Part shown: piece after piece, positions 9,610 through 19,057 of the stretch | Position numbering within the stretch: the first letter of the stretch is position 1 | How the letters are laid out: each line of letters begins with the position of its first letter | Assembly (NCBI RefSeq): GCF_003671495.1 | Contig: NZ_RCHN01000033.1 | Span: forward strand, 1 to 64,000 | Origin: Ketobacter sp. | Lineage (GTDB): Bacteria > Pseudomonadota > Gammaproteobacteria > Pseudomonadales > Ketobacteraceae | Reading direction: 5' to 3' | Length of the DNA: 64,000 nt | Position numbers and translations under genes: made by a program | Notes under the pieces: model-generated | Told to the model about the DNA's origin: nothing | The model's database searches: none | What the model saw: the letters and a program-made list of their open reading frames with translations, nothing else

Positions 9610-10404
9610 ATGGCTATCACCCTTTCCACTCTCAACAAAATCAAGCAGGAAGGCAAGAAATTCACTTGTCTCACCGCCTATGACAGCACCTTCTCCCACC
9701 TGGCCAGCAGCGCCGGCGTGGAAGTCCTGCTGGTGGGGGATTCCCTGGGTAATGTTCTGCAGGGGCATGACAGCACCGTCCCGGTCACCCTCGACGATAT
9801 GATTTATCACACCGAATGTGTGCGCCGCGGCAACCAGGGCGCACTGATCATGGCGGACCTGCCATTCATGACCTACGCCACCGAAGAGCAGACCATGGCC
9901 AGTTGCGCCGCCCTGATGCGCGCCGGTGCCCATGTGGTGAAACTGGAAGGTGGCGACTGGCTGGTTAGCAGCGTGCAAAAGCTCACGGATCGCGGTGTCC
10001 CGGTGTGCATTCACCTGGGGCTGACACCGCAATCGGTCAACAAATTCGGTGGCTATAAAGTACAGGGTCGTGACCCGGCGGAACGGGAAGCCCTGATCCG
10101 GGATTCCATCGCCGCGGAAAAAGCCGGGGCTGCCATTCTGTTGTTCGAGTGCATTCCCTCCGACCTGATGGAAGAGATCATGCAGAAAGTCTCCATCCCG
10201 GTGATTGGCATCGGTGCCGGTCCGTCGGCAGACGCCCAGGTGTTGGTGCTGCACGACATGCTGGGGGCCACCACCCGCAAGCCCGCCAAGTTTGTGAAGA
10301 ATTTCATGCCGGAGGGTGACGGCAGCATTCAGGGTGCCATCAGCGCCTATGTGACCGCGGTCAAGGACGGCTCCTTCCCCGCACCGGAGCACGGCTTCGC
10401 CTGA
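9610..10404 (+). CDS. panB: 3-methyl-2-oxobutanoate hydroxymethyltransferase
   Basis: PanB makes ketopantoate from alpha-ketoisovalerate and methylene-tetrahydrofolate, the first step of pantothenate synthesis. The 264-residue protein shows [31 protein letters not shown] (metal and substrate site) and [20 protein letters not shown]. An AGAGGGAG ribosome site lies 12-19 nt ahead of the ATG. panC follows 35 nt later in the same direction, so the two are co-transcribed. Confidence 0.97.
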   Translation: MAITLSTLNKIKQEGKKFTCLTAYDSTFSHLASSAGVEVLLVGDSLGNVLQGHDSTVPVTLDDMIYHTECVRRGNQGALIMADLPFMTYATEEQTMASCAALMRAGAHVVKLEGGDWLVSSVQKLTDRGVPVCIHLGLTPQSVNKFGGYKVQGRDPAEREALIRDSIAAEKAGAAILLFECIPSDLMEEIMQKVSIPVIGIGAGPSADAQVLVLHDMLGATTRKPAKFVKNFMPEGDGSIQGAISAYVTAVKDGSFPAPEHGFA

Positions 10405-10439
10405 GTAGACAGTTTCGCCTGAACATAAGGTTTCGCCAG

Positions 10440-11288
10440 ATGAAAACAGTTAACAGCATTGAAGCATTACGGGCCGCAGTAAAAGCCCAGCGCATGGCGG
10501 GAAAGCGCATCGGCTTTGTTCCCACCATGGGCAACCTGCACGCCGGTCACATCACCCTGGTCACCGAAGGCCTGAGACAGGCGGATTTTATGGTATCCAG
10601 TGTGTTCGTAAACCCCACCCAATTCGGCCCGAACGAAGATTTTGACAACTACCCGCGCACCCTGGACGCCGATGCCGCCAAACTGGAAGCCGCCGGTTGC
10701 CATCTGTTGTTCGCGCCACCGGTGGACGAGATGTACCCCGGCGACCAGGACACCTGGGCCAAAGTGGTGGTGACGGAGATTACCGACCGGCACTGTGGTG
10801 CGGCCCGCCCTGGGCACTTTGACGGGGTTTCCACGGTGGTCACCAAACTCTTCAATATTGTTAAACCCGATGTGGCCCTGTTCGGCAAAAAAGATTTCCA
10901 ACAGCTGGCAGTGATCCGCCGCATGACCACCGCCCTGTGTTTCGATATCGAAGTGGTGGGTGTGGACACCGTGCGGGAAGCCAACGGCCTGGCCATGAGC
11001 TCTCGCAACGGTTATCTGTCGGCGGACGAAAAAAATCGTGGTGCCAAGCTCTATCGCTGCCTGTGCGCGGCCAAAGAGGCCATCCAGCAAGGTGAACGGG
11101 ATTATATGGCCGTCAGTCAGCGCGCCAACCAGGAGCTGACCGGCGCCGGTTTCGAACCCGAATACTTTTCAGTGTGCCGGGCGGACACCCTAGAACCGGC
11201 CACCGCCACGGACTCTGACCTGGTGATCCTGGCGGCCGCCCGCATGGGTAAGGCCCGCCTGATCGACAATATCGACTTTCAGTTGTAA
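10440..11288 (+). CDS. panC: Pantothenate synthetase
   Basis: PanC joins pantoate and beta-alanine using ATP. The 282-residue protein carries the HIGH-type nucleotide site PTMGNLHAGHITLV, the pantoate-binding FVNPTQFGPNEDFDNYPRT, and LFGKKDFQQLAVIRRM. It is second in the panBC operon. panD, which follows panC in several relatives, is not in this window. The short spacer before it contains three near copies of TTCGCCTGA, apparently spill-over of the panB end. Confidence 0.97.
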   Translation: MKTVNSIEALRAAVKAQRMAGKRIGFVPTMGNLHAGHITLVTEGLRQADFMVSSVFVNPTQFGPNEDFDNYPRTLDADAAKLEAAGCHLLFAPPVDEMYPGDQDTWAKVVVTEITDRHCGAARPGHFDGVSTVVTKLFNIVKPDVALFGKKDFQQLAVIRRMTTALCFDIEVVGVDTVREANGLAMSSRNGYLSADEKNRGAKLYRCLCAAKEAIQQGERDYMAVSQRANQELTGAGFEPEYFSVCRADTLEPATATDSDLVILAAARMGKARLIDNIDFQL

Positions 11289-11308
11289 CCCAACCCCATC
11301 ACTGCGCG

Positions 11309-11336
11309 TTCACACCGCGTTCACAGCGGCGTCACA
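11309..11336 (+). promoter_or_regulatory. Three TTCACA-type direct repeats upstream of the DUF4397 gene
   Basis: GTTCACA at 11309 and 11319, then GTCACA at 11331, are spaced one helical turn apart (10-12 bp). OmpR/PhoB-type regulators commonly bind such tandem repeats, and one of that family is encoded nearby at 14201-14911. Function is inferred from spacing only. Confidence 0.35.
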
Positions 11337-11420
11337 CCCTGTTGACGCCCGCTGTTCTAACCTGACTCCGCTTGTAAAAAGAAGGGCTGTGACGCCCCAT
11401 CAACCAAGAGGAGATTCACC

Positions 11421-12845
11421 ATGCAACGTACCCAATTAGCCACCCTGGCCCTCGCCACCAGCAGCGCCCTGTTGCTCACCGCGTGCGACGATGAGAAGTA
11501 CGATAAATTTTTCCCCAAAGGCGAACTGAGGGTTGTCCACGCCTCGCCGGACGCCCCGCCCGTCAATGTCTTACTGAACGGCAAACCCTCCATCACCGAC
11601 CTGGATTACGCCGAAAGTTCCGGCTTCACAACCCTGCGTACCGGCCGTTACAGCATCCAGGTAGAGGGTATTATTCCCGGCGGCAATGCCACCGTGATCG
11701 ATGTAGCGGGCTTCCAGATCAGCAAAAATGCCAGTCCCACCGTCATTGCGGTGAACACCGTAGCCAACATCGAACCCATTGTGGTGGAAGAGTCCAGTGC
11801 CACGCCCTCGGACAACGAGGTGGCTTTGGTGGTCACCCATGCAGCGCCTGTGGCCGGGGCCGTGGATGTTTACCTCACGGCACCCGGTGACAGCATCAGC
11901 GGTTACAGCCCGGCCTTTAATTTTGATTTCAAGGACAGCGTGGACGCAGGCGCACTGGCTGTGGGCGTGGTGGAAATCCAGGTGGCCATCGGTGCCACGG
12001 TGGTGTACAACTCCGGGGCCATTGACCTGTCTGCCTTCGCAGGTCAGAAACTCATCATGGCCGCCATCAACAGTGAAAACGACACGGAGAACGCCGCCGC
12101 CCCCATCAAACTGCTGGCAGTGACCGACGACAACGCCGTTGAACTGCGGGATGCGGATACCCAGGCCGGAGCCAAGGTGGTCCATGCGTCTCCGGATGCC
12201 GCAGCAGCTGCAGGGGGTGCAGTGGAAGTGTTCGCCTCCAGCCCGGTATTAGGTGTGGACCCGGTAGAACTCATCGACGCCTTTGACTATACCGATGTGG
12301 TGCCTGCAGCCACCGGTTACGTCGCAGTGCCGGCAGCAACGTTCACCTTTGATGTGGCGCCTGACACGGACAGCATCGGCGACAGCGTCTACACCTCTGC
12401 CGAAGTCACCTTCAACGCCGGCCTGGAATACACCGCCATTGCCGCCGGGCGCGTGCTCAGCAGCCCCGCTTTCGGCTTGCTGGCGACCGTCGATGACAAC
12501 CGTGCCATCGCCACCCAAGGCAGCCTCAAAGTGACTCACGCTGCACCGGCTGCCGGAGCAGTGGACGTCTTCGTCACCGCTGCAGGCGCCTACACGAGCG
12601 CCGAAGTGGAAGCGGGTCTGGCCGGCGACCCACTGCTGGACGACTTCGCTTTTGGCACCATCACAGACTACGTGGCGGTGGCGCCGGGTGCATACGACAT
12701 TCGCGTGGTGGCCGGCGGGGTGGTGGCCATCAACATCGAAGCCCTCAATGTCAGTGGCGGTGATGTACTGCACGCCATTGCCCGCGGGCCCAGCGAACCT
12801 GCGGGCGCTCCGGCTGATTTCGGTGTGATCCTGCTCTCCAACTGA
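11421..12845 (+). CDS. DUF4397-repeat lipoprotein
   Basis: This 474-residue protein begins with a lipoprotein signal peptide whose lipobox is LLTAC (Cys22), so it is probably a membrane-anchored surface or periplasmic lipoprotein. The rest contains four related beta-rich units that start VVHASPDAPPVNVLLNG, VVTHAAPVAGAVDVYLT, VVHASPDAAAAAGGAVEVF and VTHAAPAAGAVDVFVT (about residues 33, 138, 252 and 371). This H-A-[SA]-P-x-A signature is that of DUF4397 domains, whose molecular function is unknown. The composition is rich in Ala, Val and Asp. GAGGAGA precedes the ATG. A kinase gene follows on the same strand after 70 nt. Confidence 0.88.
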   Translation: MQRTQLATLALATSSALLLTACDDEKYDKFFPKGELRVVHASPDAPPVNVLLNGKPSITDLDYAESSGFTTLRTGRYSIQVEGIIPGGNATVIDVAGFQISKNASPTVIAVNTVANIEPIVVEESSATPSDNEVALVVTHAAPVAGAVDVYLTAPGDSISGYSPAFNFDFKDSVDAGALAVGVVEIQVAIGATVVYNSGAIDLSAFAGQKLIMAAINSENDTENAAAPIKLLAVTDDNAVELRDADTQAGAKVVHASPDAAAAAGGAVEVFASSPVLGVDPVELIDAFDYTDVVPAATGYVAVPAATFTFDVAPDTDSIGDSVYTSAEVTFNAGLEYTAIAAGRVLSSPAFGLLATVDDNRAIATQGSLKVTHAAPAAGAVDVFVTAAGAYTSAEVEAGLAGDPLLDDFAFGTITDYVAVAPGAYDIRVVAGGVVAINIEALNVSGGDVLHAIARGPSEPAGAPADFGVILLSN

Positions 12846-12915
12846 TGCCCATCCACTGGCAACGGGTTGCCCTGTACGGGCGACCCGTTCACTTTCACCG
12901 GACAGAACTGTCATA

Positions 12916-14229
12916 ATGCTGCCATTCCAGACCAACCGGGAAACCCGTTTGAAGCGCACCGCGATCAATACCAAACTGCTCAAGATATTCCTGATTCAGG
13001 TGCTGCTGATCAGCGCGGTCACCGTCCTCGGTGTTTTCGCCGCGGCGCTGATTACGGAGGAAGTGCTGGTAAAACAAGCCCTGGAGCGGGAGGCCGATTA
13101 TTTCTGGGAGCGCTACCGGAACCAACCGGAGATCCACGCTCCGGACACCCTGAACCTGCAGGGCTATCTGGCGCACCAGAACCAGCTGCAGGGGCTGCCC
13201 CGGGAATTGCACAACCTGCCCTTGGGTAAAAGTCGCATCGACTTTCATGGCAAAGACCCCATCGTGCACGTCTCCCAGAATGGCGAACACCGGCTCTATC
13301 TGATTTTCAATGAGCAACAGGTCAGCCAGCTGTCGTTCTTCTTTGGCATCGCGCCGCTGGCGCTGGTGCTGCTGGTTCTGTATGCCCTGGCCTATTACAC
13401 CTATCGCCAGGCCAACCGGGCGCTTTCTCCCATCCGCAAACTGGCAAACAGCATGCGGCACTACGATGTGAACCAGGCAGACACGCCACTGGATGTGGAT
13501 GCCCTGAGCTGGGATGCAGACGAGGAAACCCATGTGCTGGTGGATGCCATGAACACCTTCATCCACCGGGTACAGGAGCTGATCAACCGGGAACGCACGT
13601 TCAGCCGTTATGCCAGTCACGAACTGCGCACCCCCCTGGCGGTGATCAAGGGGTCCATCGACAACCTGGAGCGACAGTCCCTGCCAGAGGGCACGCAACG
13701 CCACCTGGCTCGCATGAAGAGCACCGTTCAGGATATGGAGCAGATGATGAATGCATTGCTGGAGCTGTCCCGGGACGCCACCAACCTGACAACGGCAGAC
13801 ACCCTGCAACTGAATGACCTGATCGAACTCCTGGCAGAGCAACATCGGCAACACCATCCGGACAGCCCGGTAGCGCTCACCGTGGAGCACCGGGCTCTGT
13901 TGCAGGTACGGGGCTCCACCAAGCTCATCAGCATCCTCATCAACAACCTGCTCAACAATGCGCAAACCTATACCGCCAGTGGGCGGATTGTGGTGACGGT
14001 GGATAAGGAGGGATTCTCGGTCGCCGATACCGGGATTGGCATTCCCGCCACAGAGCAGGACAAAGTATTCAGCCCGTTCTATCGCGTCAATCAACAATCT
14101 GAAAAAGGATTTGGCCTGGGGCTGGCGATTGTCGAGAAGATCTGCAGGGAACTGGGTTGGCACATCCAACTCCACAGCGAGGAAGACGCCGGCACTACCT
14201 TTACCGTGACGGTGGCGGCACCAGTTTAA
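12916..14229 (+). CDS. Membrane sensor histidine kinase
   Basis: This 437-residue kinase has two membrane segments (about residues 22-45 and 140-165) flanking a periplasmic sensor region of about 95 residues. A short HAMP-like linker leads to a HisKA domain with HELRTPLAVI (phospho-acceptor His235). The HATPase domain has NNLLNNAQTY, VADTGIGIP and GFGLGLAIVEKI. The probable partner is the OmpR-type regulator on the opposite strand, whose 3' end overlaps this gene by 29 bp. The signal sensed is unknown. The DUF4397 lipoprotein just upstream is a candidate partner or target. Confidence 0.9.
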   Translation: MLPFQTNRETRLKRTAINTKLLKIFLIQVLLISAVTVLGVFAAALITEEVLVKQALEREADYFWERYRNQPEIHAPDTLNLQGYLAHQNQLQGLPRELHNLPLGKSRIDFHGKDPIVHVSQNGEHRLYLIFNEQQVSQLSFFFGIAPLALVLLVLYALAYYTYRQANRALSPIRKLANSMRHYDVNQADTPLDVDALSWDADEETHVLVDAMNTFIHRVQELINRERTFSRYASHELRTPLAVIKGSIDNLERQSLPEGTQRHLARMKSTVQDMEQMMNALLELSRDATNLTTADTLQLNDLIELLAEQHRQHHPDSPVALTVEHRALLQVRGSTKLISILINNLLNNAQTYTASGRIVVTVDKEGFSVADTGIGIPATEQDKVFSPFYRVNQQSEKGFGLGLAIVEKICRELGWHIQLHSEEDAGTTFTVTVAAPV

Positions 14230-14911
14230 ACCCCTGTCCCGGCACGGTGTGCAGCAACGGCAATGCAAAGGGCTTATCAACGGCCTGGCGCAGCTTGTAC
14301 AGATGGCTGCGCAGGGAGTCGCTGTCCGGCATCATGTCCCCCCACAGCTCCTGTTCCAGCATTTCCCGCGTTACCAGCTTGGGGGATTCCCGCATCAATA
14401 TTTTCAGAATGCGAAAACAGGTGGGAGAAAGCTGGATCAGTGTATTCTCCCGGGTCACCGACAAAGTCGCCGGATCCAGGACCAGATCACCCACCTGCAA
14501 TTGCCCCGGTGACAACTCACCCCGCTGCCGCCGGATCAGCGCCACCAGCCGCGCGGCCAACTCCGGCAGGTCAAACGGCTTCACCAGATAGTCGTCGGCC
14601 CCGTGCTGGAATCCTTGCAGCTTGTCATCCAACTGATCCCGGGCGGTTAACATGATGATGGGCGTGGCGATGGCTTTGTCCTGGCGTAATGTCTGGCACA
14701 ACGCCATACCGTCCATGCCCGGCAACATGATGTCCAGAACGATGGCGTCATAGTTATTGCTGGAAGCCAGATGCAGGCCACTCAACCCATCGGCTGCGTA
14801 GTCCACCTGAAAGCCCACACTGGCCAGGAAATCCAATACCGTCTCGGCCAGTTGCCGATGGTCTTCCACCAGCAACACCGTGGCATTGGCAACAGTAAGA
14901 TTATCCGGCAC
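14201..14911 (-). CDS. OmpR/PhoB-family response regulator
   Basis: This 236-residue regulator has a receiver domain with phospho-acceptor Asp60 (YDAIVLDIMLPGMDG), the acidic pair E16-D17, Thr/Lys switch residues (LTARD, VKPFD), and a C-terminal winged helix (LSPTCFRILKILMRESPKLVTREML and SLRSHLYKLRQAVDKP). It is convergent with the histidine kinase and overlaps its last 29 bp. The two are therefore probably a pair despite opposite strands, and their 3' ends could interfere as antisense transcripts. Confidence 0.93.
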   Translation of the reverse strand: MPDNLTVANATVLLVEDHRQLAETVLDFLASVGFQVDYAADGLSGLHLASSNNYDAIVLDIMLPGMDGMALCQTLRQDKAIATPIIMLTARDQLDDKLQGFQHGADDYLVKPFDLPELAARLVALIRRQRGELSPGQLQVGDLVLDPATLSVTRENTLIQLSPTCFRILKILMRESPKLVTREMLEQELWGDMMPDSDSLRSHLYKLRQAVDKPFALPLLHTVPGQGFKLVPPPSR

Positions 14912-15005
14912 GAAATCCTCTTCGCTTGATCAGGTTGTTTCAGGATGGTTACAGGTGGCTTAACAGTACCAGAGTGCAGCACAACAGGCCAAGCGCTAAC
15001 GGCCA

Positions 15006-16217
15006 TCACCACTGGCGCGGCAAGCGGAGTGCAAACAACGCCGCCAGCAACACAAACAGGCCGGACACCAGCAGACAGACCACCAAACCGTATACCTGGA
15101 ACAACCACCCGGACAAAATGGTTCCCAACAACCGGCCCATGGCGTTGGCCATGTAGTAAAACCCCACATCCAGCGACACACCGTCCGCATCCGCATAGCT
15201 CACTATGAGAAAGCTGTGCAGGGACGAGTTGATGGCGAACAAGGCCCCGAATACCAGCAACCCCAGCAGCAGACTGGCGTCCGGTTCCCAGCCGAAATAC
15301 AGGCTGCATGCCATGGCCACCGGCAATAGCGACAGCGGCAGTGCCCACTGGAACGCAGCCCTGCCGTCGGGCACCCTGCCCCGGGCTTTGCCGGTGAACC
15401 GTGGCGCCTGGGTCTGTACAAATCCGTAGCCGATCACCCACACGGCAAGAAACCCTCCCACCTGCCAGTGGTCCCACTGGAAGTGCTCCGCCAGATACAC
15501 CGGCAGCGCCACCACGAACCACACATCCCGGGCCCCGAACAGGAACAGCCGCGCAGCCGACAGTCGGTTAATCGCCGGACTTTTGGAGAATATCCGGGTG
15601 AACTTGGGCTTGTGTTTGGACTTGCCCAGATCCTGGCGCAAATAGTACACACTGAACAGCCAGATCAGAGCCAGCACCACCGCCATCACCAGGACGGCGC
15701 CCTGAAATTCCAACCAGACCAGCAACGCACCGCCCAGAAAAAAGCCCGCTCCCTTCAAAGCATTTTTGGACCCGGTGAGCAGTGCCACCCAGCGGTACAA
15801 AGTGCCCTGGGCATGCGCCGGGACCAGCAGTTTGATGGCGCTTTTTGCGCTCATCTTGTTGAGGTCTTTGGCGATGCCCGACAGAGCCTGTGCCGCCATC
15901 ACCCAGGGCACGGTTAACAGCGTCGCCGGCACCAGCAACATGGACAAGGCGATCACCTGCAGCAACAATCCCAGGTTCATGGTGCGATTCAAGCCCAGGC
16001 GGGCACCCAGCCAGCCACCGGTCAAGTTGGTGACCACACCAAAGAATTCGTAAAACAAAAACAACAGGGCGATGTCCAGCGGGCTGTAACCCAAGCCATG
16101 GAAATGCAGCACCACCAACATACGCAGGGCACCGTCGGTCAGGGTGAACGCCCAATAGTTACCGGTCACCAGCATGTATTGGCGAATCTCCGGCGCCAGG
16201 CCCGCCAGTACCCTCAT
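15006..16217 (-). CDS. arsJ: Organoarsenical efflux transporter ArsJ (MFS)
   Basis: ArsJ exports 1-arseno-3-phosphoglycerate, the unstable product formed when GAPDH uses arsenate instead of phosphate. The 403-residue protein is a major-facilitator transporter with about 11-12 hydrophobic segments. It starts MRVLAGLAPEIRQYMLVTGNYWAFTL-like with GALRMLVVLHFH following, typical of ArsJ. A longer frame begins at 16286, but the ATG at 16217 has AGGAG upstream and lies 5 nt after the gap stop. The downstream end of an arsR-gap-arsJ operon. Confidence 0.9.
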   Translation of the reverse strand: MRVLAGLAPEIRQYMLVTGNYWAFTLTDGALRMLVVLHFHGLGYSPLDIALLFLFYEFFGVVTNLTGGWLGARLGLNRTMNLGLLLQVIALSMLLVPATLLTVPWVMAAQALSGIAKDLNKMSAKSAIKLLVPAHAQGTLYRWVALLTGSKNALKGAGFFLGGALLVWLEFQGAVLVMAVVLALIWLFSVYYLRQDLGKSKHKPKFTRIFSKSPAINRLSAARLFLFGARDVWFVVALPVYLAEHFQWDHWQVGGFLAVWVIGYGFVQTQAPRFTGKARGRVPDGRAAFQWALPLSLLPVAMACSLYFGWEPDASLLLGLLVFGALFAINSSLHSFLIVSYADADGVSLDVGFYYMANAMGRLLGTILSGWLFQVYGLVVCLLVSGLFVLLAALFALRLPRQW

Positions 16218-16222
16218 GGTAC

Positions 16223-17233
16223 TTACTCCTGATCCATCACAGCGACTTTCAGCACCAGTTCTGCCGTGCGATTGGCGTAGCCCCATTCGTTGTCATACCA
16301 GGCATACAGTTTCACCTGGGTGCCGTTGATCACCATGGTGGAGAGCGCATCAATGATGCTGGAGCGGGGATCGGTTTTATAATCAATGGACACCAGCGGC
16401 CGCTCTTCATAACCCAGGATACCCTGCAGTGCCCCCGCTGCGGCCTGCTGCAGAAAGCCATTTACCTCCGCCACCGTCGTCGACCGTTTCACCTCAAACA
16501 CACAATCCGTGAGGGAGGCATTGGCCAGGGGTACCCGCACCGCATGGCCGTTCAAGCGGCCTTTCAGTTCCGGAAAAATGTGGGTGATGGCGGTGGCGGA
16601 GCCGGTGGTGGTGGGAATCAGGCTCATACCACAGGCCCGCGCCCGGCGCAGATCTTTGTGGGGCGCATCCAGGATGGTCTGGGTATTGGTGATGTCGTGA
16701 ATGGTGGTCATAGAACCGTGCTCTATGACCAGATTTTCATGAATCACTTTCACCACTGGCGCCAGGCAGTTGGTGGTGCAGGATGCCGCCGTGACAATGC
16801 GGTGCACAGCCGGATCGTAGAGATGATCGTTCACTCCCATCACCACATTCAGCAGCCCCTCTTCTTTGACCGGTGCGGTCACCACCACCCGTTTCACCCC
16901 CTGCGCCAGATAAGCCTGCAACTGGGCTTGGGTTTTCATTTTGCCGGAGGCTTCGATAACCACATCACAGGCAGACCAATCGGTTTCCGGCACTGCCGTA
17001 TTACGGGTGCAGGGGATCACCTGGCTGCCAATCAGCATGTTGCTGCCTTCCGAGCGGGCCTCATGCTGCCAGCGCCCGTGCACAGAATCAAAGTTCAGCA
17101 GGTGTGCCAGGGTGGCCGCGTCGCCGGCCGGGTCATTGATGCATTGCACGCGCACAGCGGGATTTTCGTTTAACACCCGCAGGGCCAGGCGCCCCATGCG
17201 GCCGAAGCCATTGATGCCCACGTTGATGGTCAT
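16223..17233 (-). CDS. gap: Glyceraldehyde-3-phosphate dehydrogenase of the arsenate-resistance operon
   Basis: The enzyme oxidises glyceraldehyde-3-phosphate with NAD. With arsenate it forms 1-arseno-3-phosphoglycerate, the substrate of ArsJ. The 336-residue protein shows the Rossmann start [17 protein letters not shown], the catalytic cysteine motif [12 protein letters not shown] and [11 protein letters not shown] near the C terminus. Its location between arsR and arsJ, 5 nt from arsJ, indicates the dedicated arsenate-detoxifying paralogue rather than the main glycolytic enzyme. This role is inferred from context; the sequence alone is a normal type I GAPDH. Confidence 0.92.
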   Translation of the reverse strand: MTINVGINGFGRMGRLALRVLNENPAVRVQCINDPAGDAATLAHLLNFDSVHGRWQHEARSEGSNMLIGSQVIPCTRNTAVPETDWSACDVVIEASGKMKTQAQLQAYLAQGVKRVVVTAPVKEEGLLNVVMGVNDHLYDPAVHRIVTAASCTTNCLAPVVKVIHENLVIEHGSMTTIHDITNTQTILDAPHKDLRRARACGMSLIPTTTGSATAITHIFPELKGRLNGHAVRVPLANASLTDCVFEVKRSTTVAEVNGFLQQAAAGALQGILGYEERPLVSIDYKTDPRSSIIDALSTMVINGTQVKLYAWYDNEWGYANRTAELVLKVAVMDQE

Positions 17234-17287
17234 TTGCTCTCTCTCATTGAATGGGTGACGCCGTTTGGCAGTGGCGCCACCGACAGG

Positions 17288-17632
17288 TTAGCAACAGGAT
17301 TCCTGGCGCTGCGGGCGATCCCCCATGCGACACAGGTTGTTCACATTGTCGTTGAGGAAATTCCGGTTGGCGCGCCGGGTGTCCGTCAGCACCTGCCGCG
17401 CCCACACCGGCAATCCAGGGTTGATGCGATAGAACACCCACTGCCCCTGGCGGCGATCCAACAGCAACTCACAGCTGCGCAACTGGGCCAGATGGCGGGA
17501 GATCTTGGGCTGGCTTTCACCCAGAGCGGCCATCAGCTCGCAGACGCAAAGCTCCCCCTCCTGCTCAATCAACAGCACGCAACGCAGGCGGGTTTCTTCC
17601 GCCAGGCATTTAAACAGAGACAGTGGATTCAC
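17288..17632 (-). CDS. arsR: ArsR/SmtB-family arsenic-responsive repressor
   Basis: This 114-residue winged-helix repressor carries ELCVCEL at about residues 27-33. This CVC pair is part of the classical arsenite-binding site of ArsR. The recognition helix region is SQPKISRHLAQLRSC. A cysteine-containing tail (NNLCRM and a final ESCC) may add ligands. It is the first gene of the arsR-gap-arsJ operon, with a candidate operator 71-94 nt upstream. No arsC, arsB or acr3 is present beside it. Confidence 0.92.
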   Translation of the reverse strand: MNPLSLFKCLAEETRLRCVLLIEQEGELCVCELMAALGESQPKISRHLAQLRSCELLLDRRQGQWVFYRINPGLPVWARQVLTDTRRANRNFLNDNVNNLCRMGDRPQRQESCC

Positions 17633-17702
17633 AACGACCCGCCTTTATTCGCCAATAGCCGGGATGGCTCAAACAACGTCAGCATAGCGGCGGATTATGA
17701 CA

Positions 17703-17726
17703 CATATATGAAATATCATATATATG
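17703..17726 (-). promoter_or_regulatory. Candidate ArsR operator
   Basis: CATATATGA (17703-17711) and TCATATATATG (17716-17726) form an AT-rich inverted repeat with a 4-bp spacer in the arsR upstream region. AT-rich interrupted palindromes of this kind are typical of ArsR-family sites. Confidence 0.6.
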
Positions 17727-17779
17727 GTTTTACGAATACCCTAAACGGGTTTGCCCACCCAATTTATCGGGCAAGCGGT

Positions 17780-18502
17780 TTAATCGGACAAGTAGTATTC
17801 CACGGTGGAGACCACCCTCACCTTTTTGATGTGAGGATTGTTGGTGTCCCGGGGACTGATGGTGAACTGGCCCTGGGAGGCCCGCTTGATCTTGCCCAGG
17901 GTGCTCTGGGAATCGTCTGCAAATTTCATGGCCACCTCCCGCGCCTGCTTGGTGGCCTCCTCAATCATCTGCGGTTTCACCGCGTTCAAATCCGTGAACA
18001 GGTATTCGGTCTGCGCCTGATAGTCGCCCCGGGTAATGACCACCCCCTGCCGCCCCAGCTCCGAAAGCTTGCTCATCACGTCACGTACCTGGGGGATCTG
18101 ACGGGAATACACGGTCACGGTTTGCTGCGCAGCATAACGAAACGCCACCGCACCATTGTTGCCATATTGCTGGGCGGATTTATCGGTGATGGCAGGCTGC
18201 GATACGGTAATGTCCTCAGCGGCAATGCCGTTGGCCTGCAGGAACGCCTTGATCTTGTCGGTGCTGGCATCCAGGGCGGCGTACAACGCACCCAGTTCGT
18301 TGTGAGCCTCGGTGAATTGAATGGGCCAGATGACGATGTCGGCATCCACCTCCCGTTCTGACAGGCCTTTCACGGTGACCGTGCGCTCATACTCCTTGAA
18401 CTGGATTGCGGAACTGCCCAACACATACCCCAGGCCAAGCAACCCCACGCACACCAACAGCCCCAGCAAAAAGGCTCCCACTGTATTGTTCCCGGACATC
18501 AT
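17780..18502 (-). CDS. SIMPL-domain (DUF541) membrane-anchored protein
   Basis: This 240-residue protein has one N-terminal membrane anchor (about residues 8-28), then a periplasmic SIMPL domain. Recognisable parts are VTVKGLSEREVDADIVIWPI, FLQANGIAAEDI, YSRQIPQVRDVMSKLSELGRQGV and KQAREVAMKFADDSQSTLGKI followed by the IKKVRVVSTVEYYL end. DUF541 proteins form oligomers in the envelope and their function is largely unknown. Two adjacent ATGs allow a 239-residue alternative. It is not clearly in an operon with arsR, from which the operator region separates it. Confidence 0.85.
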   Translation of the reverse strand: MMSGNNTVGAFLLGLLVCVGLLGLGYVLGSSAIQFKEYERTVTVKGLSEREVDADIVIWPIQFTEAHNELGALYAALDASTDKIKAFLQANGIAAEDITVSQPAITDKSAQQYGNNGAVAFRYAAQQTVTVYSRQIPQVRDVMSKLSELGRQGVVITRGDYQAQTEYLFTDLNAVKPQMIEEATKQAREVAMKFADDSQSTLGKIKRASQGQFTISPRDTNNPHIKKVRVVSTVEYYLSD

Positions 18503-18547
18503 TCGCTCCCTGTGGTCATGATGGTGAATCGAATACGCTCGCGGCGC

Positions 18548-19003
18548 TCAACGGCTGGCTTCGCGCTTGGCCAGAATGCGATCCAGATGGTTGGCGAACG
18601 CCTGCCGGTCACTCTGACTCAAGGCCGGCGGCCCACCGGTGTCAACACCACTGGAACGCATGGTGTCGAGAAAATCCCGCATATTCAGGCGCGGGCCAAT
18701 GTTTTCTGCGGTGTGCAGCTCCCCCCGCGGACTCAGGGCCTGGGCGCCTTTGGCAATGGCTTCTGCCGCCAGGGGAATATCGCTGGTGATCACCAGGTCA
18801 CCGGCATTGACCCGGCGCACGATTTCGTTGTCCGCCACATCAAAGCCGGATTGCACCTGCAGGAACTGAATGAAGGCGGATTTTGGCACCCGCAGAAACT
18901 GGTTCGCCACCAGGGTGGTCACCACCTTTTTGCGCTCGGCTGCCCGAAACAGGATTTCCTTGATCACCACCGGACAGGCATCTGCATCCACCCAAATATT
19001 CAT
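18548..19003 (-). CDS. yaiI: YaiI/YqxD (UPF0178) family protein
   Basis: This 151-residue protein begins [24 protein letters not shown], the signature of the UPF0178 family, a PIN-like nuclease-fold group of unconfirmed function. Conserved aspartates (D6, D8) and the later [20 protein letters not shown] and [19 protein letters not shown] motifs are present. It lies 45 nt upstream of the SIMPL gene on the same strand. Confidence 0.9.
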   Translation of the reverse strand: MNIWVDADACPVVIKEILFRAAERKKVVTTLVANQFLRVPKSAFIQFLQVQSGFDVADNEIVRRVNAGDLVITSDIPLAAEAIAKGAQALSPRGELHTAENIGPRLNMRDFLDTMRSSGVDTGGPPALSQSDRQAFANHLDRILAKREASR

Positions 19004-19057
19004 GCTACCGCGTTCCCAAATTATGCATTGTGGCAGGCATTCTACCCTGAACCAGGC

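Noticed and set aside
10405..10440. Repeated TTCGCCTGA segments before panC
   Set aside because: Short imperfect copies of the panB end; likely slippage without function.
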